This document shows, piece by piece, positions 34,120 through 42,276 of a DNA stretch of 64,000 bases (positions are counted from its first letter, which is position 1; the number at the start of each line of letters is the position of its first letter). Made by a program: the position numbers and the translations under genes. The stretch comes from Sphaerisporangium corydalis (GTDB taxonomy: Bacteria > Actinomycetota > Actinomycetes > Streptosporangiales > Streptosporangiaceae). The notes under the pieces were generated by a model. It had not been told where the DNA came from. It did not search any database and saw only the letters and a program-made list of their open reading frames with translations. Location: positions 18,430 through 82,429 of the forward strand of contig NZ_JANZYP010000047.1 of assembly GCF_025506355.1 (NCBI RefSeq). Reading direction: 5' to 3'.

Positions 34120-34756
34120 TCGTCAACAGGTGGACGGCCAGGAGGGTGATCCAGGTGAACCCAGCGATGATCGCGGTCCGCTGGAAGAGGCCACCGAGGT
34201 CGACCAGGGCCGCGACTTGGGAGAACCCCATGCTGGCCAGCACGAACGCGCCCATGAACACCAGGGCGGTGGCCGCCGAGTAGACCGCCCAGCCGGGCTT
34301 CCTCCATCGCAGGAAATGCACGGCCAGCACGATGCAGGCGATCGGCCATCCCACGAAGGTGGGAATGGAGACCAGGTCGTGCAGTGTGCCGTGGGTGGTG
34401 GCCTGGAGGATCTTGTCGGGGGTCCCCAGGGGGTAGCCACTGACGGGGTCCGTGATGAAGAGCCCGGCGCCGACGAGCCCGAGCGCGTGGGCGCCGACGA
34501 GCACGGGCCCCAGGGTCGAACCGCCGAAAGGCCGCAGCGCTCGCCACAGTCCGACGGCGAAGGCCAGCGTCAACAGGCCGACGACGATGAAGTTGGCGCT
34601 TTGCGTCCACCCGGAGTCGCCGAGTTCGAGCGAGCTGACGGGATGACGCAGCGGGTTGTAGTTGGCGCGAGTCGCACCCTCGACGAGGAACGCGACCACG
34701 AACAGCGGGCCGGCGACCGCGCCACAGAGGAGGAGCCTTCTCGTCGTCGCGCTCAC
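34106..34756 (-). CDS. DUF998 family membrane protein
   Basis: 216 residues from GTG 34756 (MSATTRRLLLCGAVAGPLFV), with six helices. DUF998 features are FLVEGATRANYNPLRHPVSSLELGDSGWTQSANFIVVGL and the GTLHDLVSIPTFVGWPIACIVL segment. Function unknown. The 3' end overlaps the DUF397 3' end by 14 bp (convergent). In-frame starts further up at 34816 and 34825 sit inside or next to the operator and would need a nearly leaderless transcript. Confidence 0.85.
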   Translation of the reverse strand: MSATTRRLLLCGAVAGPLFVVAFLVEGATRANYNPLRHPVSSLELGDSGWTQSANFIVVGLLTLAFAVGLWRALRPFGGSTLGPVLVGAHALGLVGAGLFITDPVSGYPLGTPDKILQATTHGTLHDLVSIPTFVGWPIACIVLAVHFLRWRKPGWAVYSAATALVFMGAFVLASMGFSQVAALVDLGGLFQRTAIIAGFTWITLLAVHLLTTTRD

Positions 34757-34822
34757 CTGATCCGACCTCGGCGAGCTTTCGGGGGACGTGAACCCAGGAG
34801 CCGATGCGTTTCTCACGCTTGC

Positions 34823-34861
34823 CAACCTAGGTTGACACCCAAGGAGGTGTCAACCTAAATT
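34823..34861 (-). promoter_or_regulatory. Operator-promoter of the DUF998 gene
   Basis: AGGTTGACACC/GGTGTCAACCT is a perfect 11-bp inverted repeat (34829-34839 and 34846-34856). A second dyad CAACCTAGGTTG overlaps its left end (34823-34834). On the minus strand TTGACA, an 18-bp spacer and TAGGTT form a promoter inside the dyad, so a bound dimeric repressor would block it. A TTGACA...TAAATT pair is also readable on the plus strand. No TetR/MarR gene is adjacent. Confidence 0.75.
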
Positions 34862-34943
34862 GACGCCTGAAGGAGGGAGTCTCGACCGGTCGAGATGAGG
34901 CAAGGAACCAAGCGGATCTCGGGTGGTGGAAAGCGGCAGGCCG

Positions 34944-35075
34944 GCGACGTCAGGAAGTTACGGCAGCCGGGGAAGTAGCAGGTAGGCGACGTCGGGAGTT
35001 ATGGCAGTCGGGGAGGCAGCAGGTGGCGATGTCGGGAAGTTATGGCAGTCGGGGAAGTAACAGGTGGGCGACGTC
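34944..35075 (-). repeat. 40-42-bp tandem repeat of the APH-gene 3' end
   Basis: GCGACGTC/GCGATGTC marks recur at 34944, 34986, 35026 and 35068 (periods 42, 40, 42). On the gene strand each full unit encodes the last residues D-V-A-x-L-L-L-P-R-L-P followed by TAA. The gene's true stop is in the first copy, at 35040-35042, so two further copies of the C-terminal coding end plus stop lie downstream. Confidence 0.92.
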
Positions 35076-35963
35076 GAGGGCGCGGCTGACGGGGGACCTG
35101 TCGGTGGGCGACGACCAGCTCTCGGCCGACCACACATCCGACAGCACTGCCTTGACGAATCCCCACGCGACAACGCGGTCGACCGGCATCGCGAGCTCGT
35201 CCGCGAGCTGCTCGACCCGTGACGGCGCGAGCGCGGTCAACGTCTCGTCGCGGTCGTCCGGAGCCGGGTTGTACAGCAACGCACCGACCTCGTAACCGGG
35301 ATCGCCGACCATGCCGTGCGGGTCGATGGCCAGCCACGGCTCGCGCGTCGCGCGCAGGATGTTGTCGTGGTGCAGATCGCCGTGCAGGACGACGCGTTCG
35401 GTGGCCGAGGCGCACAGTTCGCGCATCAACCCGCCGGCGCGCACGACGAGATCCACAGGCAGCGGCCCGGCTGGCCCGTGGACGGCCACGTAGTCGTCGA
35501 ACGCCGCGACCAGCGACAGGACGTCAGGCATCGTGCAGCCGGGCGGCGGTGGCACGCGCAGGCGCCGCATCACGCCGACCGCCGCCGACGTCGCCTCGTC
35601 GTCCCGATGGGGAACCAGGTCTCGTGCGCGCCATCCGGGCGTGATGCGTTCCAGCAGCAGCGCGCCGCGATCGAGCTCCGCCCGCAGCACCCGAGCCGCC
35701 CCACGGCCCTGGAACGCCGCCAGGGCGGGAACCTCCGCGGCCAGCGACGTACCGGTCGGGACCCCCAGCTTGAGCACGGCCGGCGTCCCGTCCCCGCAGG
35801 TGACCGCCGTGACGTAGTGGTAGGACAGCTCGTACGGCGCACCCACCGTGAGATCCCAGTCGCGGGCCAGCTCTCGCACAATGGACGGCAGCTCCACGAG
35901 CCATCGGGCGCCGTCGTCGCCCCAGACGTCCACGACGTTACGCGCCAGCTCGTCGGTGATCAC
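35040..35963 (-). CDS. Aminoglycoside O-phosphotransferase, APH(6)/hydroxyurea kinase family
   Basis: 307 residues from GTG 35963, the usual length for APH(6). The kinase fold is seen in YVTAVTCGDGTPAVLKLGVPTG (nucleotide-binding strand and Lys), LEAEV-like AAEVPALAAFQGRGAARVL, the catalytic loop RVVLHGDLHHDNILRATREPW (H-G-D-L-x2-D-N, about residue 205) and the DFG-equivalent WLAIDPHGMVGDPGYEVGALLYNP. The latter AIDPHGxVGDPxYE is typical of streptomycin 6-phosphotransferases. It may inactivate an aminoglycoside, but many chromosomal members have no known drug substrate. The gene end is tandemly repeated. Confidence 0.88.
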   Translation of the reverse strand: MITDELARNVVDVWGDDGARWLVELPSIVRELARDWDLTVGAPYELSYHYVTAVTCGDGTPAVLKLGVPTGTSLAAEVPALAAFQGRGAARVLRAELDRGALLLERITPGWRARDLVPHRDDEATSAAVGVMRRLRVPPPPGCTMPDVLSLVAAFDDYVAVHGPAGPLPVDLVVRAGGLMRELCASATERVVLHGDLHHDNILRATREPWLAIDPHGMVGDPGYEVGALLYNPAPDDRDETLTALAPSRVEQLADELAMPVDRVVAWGFVKAVLSDVWSAESWSSPTDRSPVSRALDVAHLLLPRLP

Positions 35964-36264
35964 GCCATCGGATGATAATCGACTCGTCTCGTCGTCCCTG
36001 GGAGTCTTGCACCATTGGTCACACTGGTCACAACATCGCGTACGGAACGTAATCGGTTCCGGCGGGGCTGACGGGCTTGTCAAATTAATGTTGGCCGAAC
36101 CGCGATCGGCTGACCTGCGAACATGTCTCGAAAGGGTGACGGGAGCGCCCAAAGCACAGCGAGGCGGGACGAAGGCTCCGTAGGATCTGTATCGAACTGT
36201 GACCACGGTCTGGGATTCTGATACGCCTGGCAAACCGGTCAACGCCGCTGAAATGGAGAGATAC
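35964..36264. other. Divergent gap, 301 bp
   Basis: No gene seen. GGTCACA occurs twice at a 9-bp spacing (36017 and 36026), and GGAAC...GTTCC forms a small dyad around 36045-36060. Either could regulate the divergent APH and surface-protein genes. Confidence 0.4.
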
Positions 36265-37185
36265 GTGCTGAAGTCGAAGGCACGCCGTCGCATCGCCACC
36301 AGGGCTGCCGTGGCCGGAGTCATCGGTACGGGCGTTGCGTTAGTCGGTATCCCAGCAATCGGAGCCTTCGCCACTCCCGTGACCGTCACGTACAACTGCA
36401 AGCCTTCGACGGGCAGCGGCGAAGGAACGAGCTACGCGTTCTCTGTCGACCTGACGGCATCGAATGTGACGCCTACTCCGAGCCAGACGGTCACCGCAAC
36501 GCTGAAGGTCGCGCAGCCTTTGACCGGCTCCTCGTTGCCTGCGCCCTCGACTGTGCCCTCGACGGACTATGTCTGGGTAGAGGGTGAGGTCATCGTCACT
36601 CCTGGTCCAGGGAGTTCGGCGCTTCTTAGTAGCACCCCCACGGCGACCTCTTCGGTACTGGCAGGCGCCACAGCCTCAGCCAATAGCCCGCTCCCGCTCC
36701 CCCTGCAAGGCGGGATCGTAACGATCGTTCCTACTGCAACGGGTGTTGTGGGGCTTCAGGCGGGATCCTTCATCATCAAGGTGGGCCCCACCGGGACGGC
36801 CGGCACGCTTCCGACTGCGATCTACACCTGCGCGCTGCCGACCACAGGTGCGCCTGTCCCCGCCAAGCTGACGATCACCGTCAAGACCGCCGCACCAAAC
36901 TCGTCGCCCACGGATACCGATTCGGGGTCGCCTTCGCCTACTCCCACGTCGCCGACGCCCACGCCGACGCGGTCGAGTCCCAAGCCGACGCACACCGTGT
37001 ACGAGACGGTGACGAACAAGCCGTCGCAGCAGGTGACGAAGAAGCCTGGTGGTGGGGCGTCCACTGGTGGAGGCGGGGACGCGGGGCCTGATGGGCGGGC
37101 GTTCGTGCTGGTCGGTACGGTTCTGGTGGCCGGGGCCGGGGTCGGCGGGCTGATGATGCGCCGCCGGCGCCCGCAGCGGGGCTGA
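36265..37185 (+). CDS. Secreted surface protein with C-terminal anchor, sortase partner 2
   Basis: 306 residues from GTG 36265 (MLKSKARRRIATRAAVAGVIG), with GGAGAG four bases upstream; the frame is open to 36199. A signal peptide (RAAVAGVIGTGVALVGIPAIGAFA) is followed by a beta-rich Thr/Ser domain of about 200 residues, a Pro/Thr/Ser stalk, then GGGASTGGGGDAGPDG, a hydrophobic helix (AFVLVGTVLVAGAGVGGLMM) and RRRRPQRG. As in the other pair, the tail is motif, helix, positive end, with GGASTG in place of LPxTG. It is followed after 13 bp by a class F sortase. Confidence 0.78.
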   Translation: MLKSKARRRIATRAAVAGVIGTGVALVGIPAIGAFATPVTVTYNCKPSTGSGEGTSYAFSVDLTASNVTPTPSQTVTATLKVAQPLTGSSLPAPSTVPSTDYVWVEGEVIVTPGPGSSALLSSTPTATSSVLAGATASANSPLPLPLQGGIVTIVPTATGVVGLQAGSFIIKVGPTGTAGTLPTAIYTCALPTTGAPVPAKLTITVKTAAPNSSPTDTDSGSPSPTPTSPTPTPTRSSPKPTHTVYETVTNKPSQQVTKKPGGGASTGGGGDAGPDGRAFVLVGTVLVAGAGVGGLMMRRRRPQRG

Positions 37186-37198
37186 TCGGGGGCCGCGC

Positions 37199-38185
37199 AT
37201 GACGACGCCACCCGAACACGAGCCGCCGGAGGGGTACGAGGACCAGGTGCCGGAGGGGTACGAGCACCCGCCGGAGGGCTACGAGTACCAGCCTTCGGAT
37301 GGCCATGAAGGTTATCCACAGCCTGTGCACGGCCAGCCGTACATGCCGCAGGTGATCTACCAGTACCCCGCGCACGCCGGTTCTTACGCCGGGCACCCGG
37401 GACCGGACGGTCAGTGGCACGGGGCGGAGCAGAAGGCCGATCGCGGGCAGATCATGCGCGCCGTCCTCATCCTCGCCGCCGTCGCGGGCGTGGTCACGGT
37501 CGTCGTCGGGCTGCTGTTCATGGCCGGCGCGCCGGAGGAGTACGGGCTGACCGACGCCCGCACCCCGCTCAAGCTCCAGGCCCAGCCGCCCGCCAACCAG
37601 GCGTTCGCCCCGTCGGTAGGACCGGGTGGGCCGGGACAGCCGTTGACCCAGGCGGATCCAACGGCGCCCGCTCCTGTGCCGACGCTCCCGCCCGCGCCGC
37701 CGATGCAGCCGTCCACCCCGAAGCGGCTCGTCATCAAGAAGCTCGGCATCAACGCGCCCATCATGTCGGTCGGCACCGACAAGTCGGGCGCCATCCAGAC
37801 CCCGCCCGGCAACAACCCCAACCTGGTCGGCTGGTACCGGTACGGCCCGACGGCGGGCCAGGCCGGTCCCGCCGTGATGCTCGGCCACAAGGACACGACG
37901 ACGCGCGCGGCGGTGTTCGAGCGGCTGCACGAGCTGCAGAACGGCGACACCGTCGAGGTCACCCGCATGGACGGCACCGTGGCCGTCTTCACGGTCGGCG
38001 GCATCGAGCAGGCGGACAAGAAGACCTTCCCCACCAACCGCGTGTACGGCAACGCCGACGCGGCGGAACTGCGCCTGATCACCTGCGGGGGCACCTACAA
38101 CCGGCTGACCGGTCACTACGTGGACAACGTCATCGTCTACGCGAGGATGACCAGCACCCGGAAGGGCTCCTCCACGCGTCGATGA
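37199..38185 (+). CDS. Class F sortase 2
   Basis: 328 residues. The first 50 residues hold Pro/Glu/Tyr repeats (PPEGYE repeated about four times), then a transmembrane helix (AVLILAAVAGVVTVVVGLLFMAG) and a Pro-rich linker. The catalytic domain begins about 175 (RLVIKKLGINAPIMSVGTDKSGAIQTPPG). Catalytic His is in AVMLGHKDTTTRAAVF, Cys in LRLITCGGTYNRLTGHYVDN with the Arg after it. The N-terminal cytosolic repeat is unlike sortase 1, which lacks it. ATG 37199 is 13 bp after the substrate stop. The 3' end, including the stop, is tandemly repeated. Confidence 0.9.
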   Translation: MTTPPEHEPPEGYEDQVPEGYEHPPEGYEYQPSDGHEGYPQPVHGQPYMPQVIYQYPAHAGSYAGHPGPDGQWHGAEQKADRGQIMRAVLILAAVAGVVTVVVGLLFMAGAPEEYGLTDARTPLKLQAQPPANQAFAPSVGPGGPGQPLTQADPTAPAPVPTLPPAPPMQPSTPKRLVIKKLGINAPIMSVGTDKSGAIQTPPGNNPNLVGWYRYGPTAGQAGPAVMLGHKDTTTRAAVFERLHELQNGDTVEVTRMDGTVAVFTVGGIEQADKKTFPTNRVYGNADAAELRLITCGGTYNRLTGHYVDNVIVYARMTSTRKGSSTRR

Positions 38186-38261
38186 CCCGTGTGGGGAAAC
38201 TCGACGCGAGGATCATTTGTAGCGGGAATCCTCGACGCGACGATGACCTGTGCGAGGTGCC
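38171..38261 (+). repeat. 30-bp tandem repeat over the sortase 2 stop codon
   Basis: Units begin at 38171 (TCCACGCGTCGATGACCCG), 38201 (TCGACGCGAGGATCATTTG) and 38232 (TCGACGCGACGATGACCTG). The stop TGA at 38183 is inside the first unit, and GATGACC is kept in the third. Confidence 0.9.
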
Positions 38262-38421
38262 GCTGGAAGGACCGGTGGCGGTCGGGTGTTGTGACAGAAG
38301 AGATGGCCGGCGTCGGCGGACGTGACAGGACTCTCACATCTGCGCGGACGATTATTCTGTTATAACCTCGTATAGACCGAACAATGCTCGGTTTCATGTG
38401 GGACGGAACCCAGGAGGCACT

Positions 38422-39567
38422 GTGGCAGAGGCGTACATCGTCGGGGCGGTCCGTACCCCCGTCGGCAAGAAAAAAGGCGGTCTGTCCACCGTCCACCCCA
38501 CGGACCTGGCCGCTCACACCCTCAAGGCCCTGGTCGACCGTACGGGCGTCGACCCCTCGGCGGTCGAAGACGTGATCATGGGCTGCGTCATGCAGTTCGG
38601 CCCGCAGAGCATGGACATCGCGCGCAACGCCTGGCTGTCGGCCGGCCTGCCGGAGTCCGTCGCGGGCGTCACGATCGACCGGCAGTGCGGTTCGTCGCAG
38701 CAGTCGATCCACTTCGCGGCCCAGGGCGTCCTGTCGGGCACCCAGGACCTCGTGGTGGCGGCCGGTGTCGAGTCGATGAGCATCGTCCCCATGGGGTCGA
38801 GCATCACCGCCGCGCTGGAGAAGGGCATGCCCTTCCCCTTCGGTGAGAAGTGGGTCGAGCGGTACGGGAAGCAGGAGATCTCGCAGTTCCGTGGCGCGGA
38901 GCTGATGTGCGAGAAGTGGGGTCTCAAGCGCGACGAGCTGGAGCGTTTCGCGTACGAGAGCCACCAGCGCGCCGCCAAGGCCATCGCCAACGGCTACTTC
39001 AAGGACCAGATCGCCCCGATCAACGGTGTCGAGGACGACGAGGGCCCACGGCCGGACAGCACGCTGGAGAAGCTGGCCCAGCTCAAGGTGCTCCGCGAAG
39101 GCGGCCAGATCACGGCGGCCACGTCCTCGCAGATCTCCGACGGCTCGGGCGCGCTGCTGATCGCCTCCGAGCAGGCGGTCAAGGACCACGGCCTGACCCC
39201 GAGGGCGCGCATCGTCACGCTCGCCCTGACCGGCGACGACCCCGTGTACATGCTGACCGCGCCCATCCCGGCGACGCGCAAGGCGCTCAAGAGGGCGGGA
39301 CTGTCGATCGGCGACATCGACGTGACCGAGATCAACGAGGCGTTCGCCCCGGTGCCGCTGGCCTGGCTCAAGGAGATCGGCGCGGACCCGGACAAGACCA
39401 ACCCGAACGGCGGGGCCATCGCGCTCGGCCACCCGCTCGGCGGCACCGGCGCCATCCTGATGACCAAGCTGCTGCACGAGCTGGAGCGCACCGGCGGCAG
39501 GTACGGCCTGCAGACGATGTGCGAGGGCGGCGGCCAGGCCAACGTCACGATCATCGAGCGCCTCTGA
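38422..39567 (+). CDS. Thiolase (acetyl-CoA acyltransferase/acetyltransferase)
   Basis: 381 residues from GTG 38422, after CAGGAGGCACT. Thiolase II pattern: AVRTPVGKKKGGLSTVHPTDL, the active-site Cys in TIDRQCGSSQQSIHFAAQGV (about residue 90), the NEAFAPVPLAW loop, the His in NPNGGAIALGHPLGGTGA (about 340) and the second Cys in MCEGGGQANVTIIERL. It makes or cleaves acetoacetyl-CoA or longer acyl-CoA; FMDEITAFA-type long-chain features are not obvious. A strong terminator follows. Upstream, TATAAC at 38361 and TATAGA at 38371 look like -10 boxes. Confidence 0.92.
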   Translation: MAEAYIVGAVRTPVGKKKGGLSTVHPTDLAAHTLKALVDRTGVDPSAVEDVIMGCVMQFGPQSMDIARNAWLSAGLPESVAGVTIDRQCGSSQQSIHFAAQGVLSGTQDLVVAAGVESMSIVPMGSSITAALEKGMPFPFGEKWVERYGKQEISQFRGAELMCEKWGLKRDELERFAYESHQRAAKAIANGYFKDQIAPINGVEDDEGPRPDSTLEKLAQLKVLREGGQITAATSSQISDGSGALLIASEQAVKDHGLTPRARIVTLALTGDDPVYMLTAPIPATRKALKRAGLSIGDIDVTEINEAFAPVPLAWLKEIGADPDKTNPNGGAIALGHPLGGTGAILMTKLLHELERTGGRYGLQTMCEGGGQANVTIIERL

Positions 39568-39630
39568 CCGAGCCGCGAGCCGCGCACCGGCGGAGGGCGT
39601 CGGCGTGGTACCGGTTGGTGAGATGTGAAG

Positions 39631-39678
39631 ACGGCGGTGGCCCGCCCCGGGAAGGTGGGGCGGGGCACCGCCGTTTTC
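39631..39678 (+). terminator. Thiolase rho-independent terminator
   Basis: ACGGCGGTGGCCCGCCCC pairs with GGGGCGGGGCACCGCCGT across an 8-base loop (39649-39656), with one mismatch, and is followed by TTTT. The small convergent gene downstream could share it. Confidence 0.88.
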
Positions 39679-39710
39679 GCGGGGTTCTGGAGAACCCCTG
39701 GTGCGGCCGG

Positions 39711-39962
39711 TCAGCGTCCCTTCGGCTGTCGCCGAGGCGGCGTGACACGCCGTACGGGCGTAGGCGGCACCGGGATCCGGCGCGGCGCCGGAGGCAGGTC
39801 GTGCCGCTCGGGCTGCGAAGAGCCCTGGATGACGCCCGGCTGGATCACCGGCTGCGGAAACCCGGGCTGGACCCCCGTGAGGGGAAGGCCGGGCTCTTGG
39901 GTCGAGGTCTTCGTGTTCTTGGCGGGATTACCGCTCTTCTTCTGGCCGGAACGATCACGCAT
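39711..39962 (-). CDS. Small Pro-rich hypothetical protein
   Basis: An 83-residue protein rich in Pro, Gln and Arg (LPLTGVQPGFPQPVIQPGVIQGSSQPERHDLPPAPRR), with no recognised domain, signal peptide or membrane segment. ATG 39962 has AAGGGAG seven bases upstream, which is better than expected by chance. LPLTG near residue 26 is by itself not a sorting signal, because no C-terminal helix follows. A hairpin near its 3' end supports a real transcript. It could be disordered or spurious. Confidence 0.5.
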   Translation of the reverse strand: MRDRSGQKKSGNPAKNTKTSTQEPGLPLTGVQPGFPQPVIQPGVIQGSSQPERHDLPPAPRRIPVPPTPVRRVTPPRRQPKGR

Positions 39963-40172
39963 GGTGGGTCTCCCTTACGGATGACGACGCGGCAGGGAAG
40001 TCATGCCGGTCGGAGCCTCAGCCGCCGCGTCAGATGGACGGGACCAGAGAGCCGAGTGCCAGGACGATCAGCCGGGACGGCCGATCGGCGCTGTCAGTAA
40101 GGAAAAATGCGCATGCCTCGAAGGTACGATTCCGCCCCCCGGCCGCACAACTGATTAAACGGAGCCCGAGGG

Positions 40173-41546
40173 TCAGCGGTTCTCGGGGGGCCAGGCGTTC
40201 GTGGGGGCGAAGGCGGGGAGTTCGACGCGGACGAGGGTGCCCTGGCCCGGTAGGGAACGCAGTGTCGCCTGGCCGCCGTGCGCGGTGGCGATGGCCTGGA
40301 CGATCGCCAGGCCGAGCCCGCTGCCGTCCCCGGGCGAGGCGTGGTGGAACCGGTCGAAGGCCAGCGTCGCGTTCTCCGGCGTCATGCCCGGCCCGTCGTC
40401 CGCCACCTCAAGGACGGCCGGCGGCGTCACCCGCACCATGGCGGTGGTGCCCGGCGGGGTGTGCGCGCGGACGTTGGCCAGGAGGTTGACCAGCACCTGC
40501 CGGATCCTGGCCTCGTCGACCACGGCGACCATCGAGTCCGGCGCCTGGACGGTCACCGGGTGCCCGGGGTTGAGCGCGCTGAAGTCGTCGGCCACCTCCA
40601 CGGCCACTGCGGCCAGGTCGGCGGGCGACATGGCGAGCGGCGCGCCCTTGTCGAGGCGGGCCAGCTCCAGCAGCTCGGAGACGAGCCGGGTCATGCGGGT
40701 CGCCTCGTCCTCGATGCGGCGCATGACCTGCGGGACCTCCTCCTCGGGGATCGCCCCCTGGCGGTACAGCTCGGCGTACCCGTGGATGGTGGTCAGCGGG
40801 TTGCGCAGCTCGTGGGAGGCGTCGGCGGCGAACCGGCGCACCCGTTCCTCCGACGCCCACCGCGCCGCGAAGGCGTCCTGGATGCGGGTCAGCATGACGT
40901 TGATCGTCGAGCCGAGCCGCCCGGCCTCGGACTTTCCCTCCGGCATCCGCGCCGACAGGTCACCGCCTTCGGTGACGAGCTGGGCGGTTCTCGTCATCCG
41001 CGACAGCGGGGCGAGCCCCTTGCCGATCAGGAACCGGCCGAGCAGGACGAGCAGGGCCATCAGCACGGCGCCGGTGAGCAGCTCGGTGAGGACCAGCCGC
41101 TGGACCGCCTCGGTGACCTCGTCGAGCGGTACGGCGACGACGACGATGCGGTTGCCCACGTTCATCCGCGCCGCCGCGCCGCGCAGGCGGTCGGTCAGCG
41201 CGAAGGGCCGGCCGCTGTCGGCGAGCGGCCCGAGCGTCACCGCCCCCATCCGCTCCAGCGTGGCGGGGACGTTCGGCGCCTCGGGGTCGTCACCGTCGAC
41301 CAGGCGCCCCCGGCTGGTGGTGAGGTTGAGCATGGCGACCGCGTACGTCGGGCCGGCGTTGACGAGCGCGACGCCGGAGGACCGGACGAGCCGCGCGGCC
41401 GAGGCCCTGGCCGCGGCGGCGAGCGTCGCGTCCGTACGGTTGATCATGTGCCCGCGCAGGACGAGGACGCTGACGACCGACAGCACGGCGAGGCCCACGG
41501 CGGTCACCGAGAGCAGGCCGGCGAGCAGGCGTCCCCTGAGCGTCAT
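40173..41546 (-). CDS. Sensor histidine kinase (two-helix, HAMP)
   Basis: 457 residues from ATG 41546, whose ATGA overlaps the response-regulator stop. Helix 1 is LLAGLLSVTAVGLAVLSVVSVLVL; an extracellular sensor of about 130 residues follows, then helix 2 (LLTGAVLMALLVLLGRFLI), HAMP, the dimerisation/phosphoacceptor FAADASHELRNPLTTIHGYAELYRQ (His about residue 255) and HATPase motifs NLLANVRAHTPPG, VADDGPGMTPENATLAFDRF and GSGLGLAIVQAIATAHGG. It should phosphorylate the regulator at 41.5-42.3 kb. The signal is unknown, but the preceding secreted protein may be a target or accessory. Confidence 0.92.
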   Translation of the reverse strand: MTLRGRLLAGLLSVTAVGLAVLSVVSVLVLRGHMINRTDATLAAAARASAARLVRSSGVALVNAGPTYAVAMLNLTTSRGRLVDGDDPEAPNVPATLERMGAVTLGPLADSGRPFALTDRLRGAAARMNVGNRIVVVAVPLDEVTEAVQRLVLTELLTGAVLMALLVLLGRFLIGKGLAPLSRMTRTAQLVTEGGDLSARMPEGKSEAGRLGSTINVMLTRIQDAFAARWASEERVRRFAADASHELRNPLTTIHGYAELYRQGAIPEEEVPQVMRRIEDEATRMTRLVSELLELARLDKGAPLAMSPADLAAVAVEVADDFSALNPGHPVTVQAPDSMVAVVDEARIRQVLVNLLANVRAHTPPGTTAMVRVTPPAVLEVADDGPGMTPENATLAFDRFHHASPGDGSGLGLAIVQAIATAHGGQATLRSLPGQGTLVRVELPAFAPTNAWPPENR

Positions 41547-42265
41547 AGGTCGGGCGCGGGCCGCAGCGCGTACCCCACGCCGCGCTGGGTGTGGATCAGC
41601 GGCGGCCCGTGCGGGTCGAGCTTGCGCCGCAGGTAGGATATGTAGGTCTCCACGACCTGCGACTGGGTGCCGAACCCCCAGACGTTCTCCAGCAACTGGG
41701 CCTTGGTGAGGACCTGGCCGGGGTGCCGCATGAGGAAGGCCAGCAGCCGGAACTCGGTGGGGGACAGCTCGACGGGGTTGCCGGCCCGCCGCACCTCCCA
41801 GCGGACCTCGTCCAGCTCCAGGTCGGCCACGGCAAGGACGGCCTGGTCGTCCGGCGCGGGGGACTCGCCCGCGCCGCCGCGCGTACCGCTGCGCCGCAGT
41901 ACGGCCCGCGCGCGGGCGACCAGGGCCTCCACCAGGAACGGCTTGGTGACGTAGTCGTCCCCGCCGAGGGTGAGGCCGTGCACGGTGTCGGCGGGGGCGT
42001 CGCGCGCCGTCAGGAAGATGACGGGAACGTCGTCTCCCTGGGCGCGCAACCGCCGGCACAGCTCGAACCCGTCCAGATCGGGGAGCATCACGTCCAGCAC
42101 GAGGAGGTCGGGCGATCCGGACCTCGCGATCTCCAGCGCCTCGTACCCGCGCGAGGCGCTCACCACCTCGAAGCCGTGGAACCGGAGCGCGACGCCCACC
42201 AGGTCGCGGATGTTGCGCTCGTCGTCGACGACGAGGACCCGTGGTCTCTCCGTCTGGTCGCTCAT
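41543..42265 (-). CDS. OmpR-family response regulator
   Basis: 240 residues. Receiver domain: VLVVDDERNIRDLVGVALRFHGFEVVSA with the acidic pair, the phosphoacceptor Asp in PDLLVLDVMLPDLDGFEL, the Thr in PVIFLTARDA and the Lys in DDYVTKPFLVEALVAR. Effector wing: VELSPTEFRLLAFLMRHPGQVLTKAQLLENVWGFGTQSQVVETYISYLRRKLD. Its gene lies between a secreted-protein gene and the kinase. The ATG at 42265 (MSDQTERPRV) is chosen; a GTG at 42280 overlaps the upstream stop (GTGA), but its SD would be too close. Confidence 0.95.
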   Translation of the reverse strand: MSDQTERPRVLVVDDERNIRDLVGVALRFHGFEVVSASRGYEALEIARSGSPDLLVLDVMLPDLDGFELCRRLRAQGDDVPVIFLTARDAPADTVHGLTLGGDDYVTKPFLVEALVARARAVLRRSGTRGGAGESPAPDDQAVLAVADLELDEVRWEVRRAGNPVELSPTEFRLLAFLMRHPGQVLTKAQLLENVWGFGTQSQVVETYISYLRRKLDPHGPPLIHTQRGVGYALRPAPDL

Positions 42266-42276
42266 GGGTCCTTCGA

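Noticed and set aside
34944..35075. CRISPR-like repeats
   Set aside because: No spacers; every unit copies the end of the adjacent gene.
39711..39962. LPLTG in the small Pro-rich protein as a sortase signal
   Set aside because: No hydrophobic helix or Arg tail follows and no signal peptide precedes.
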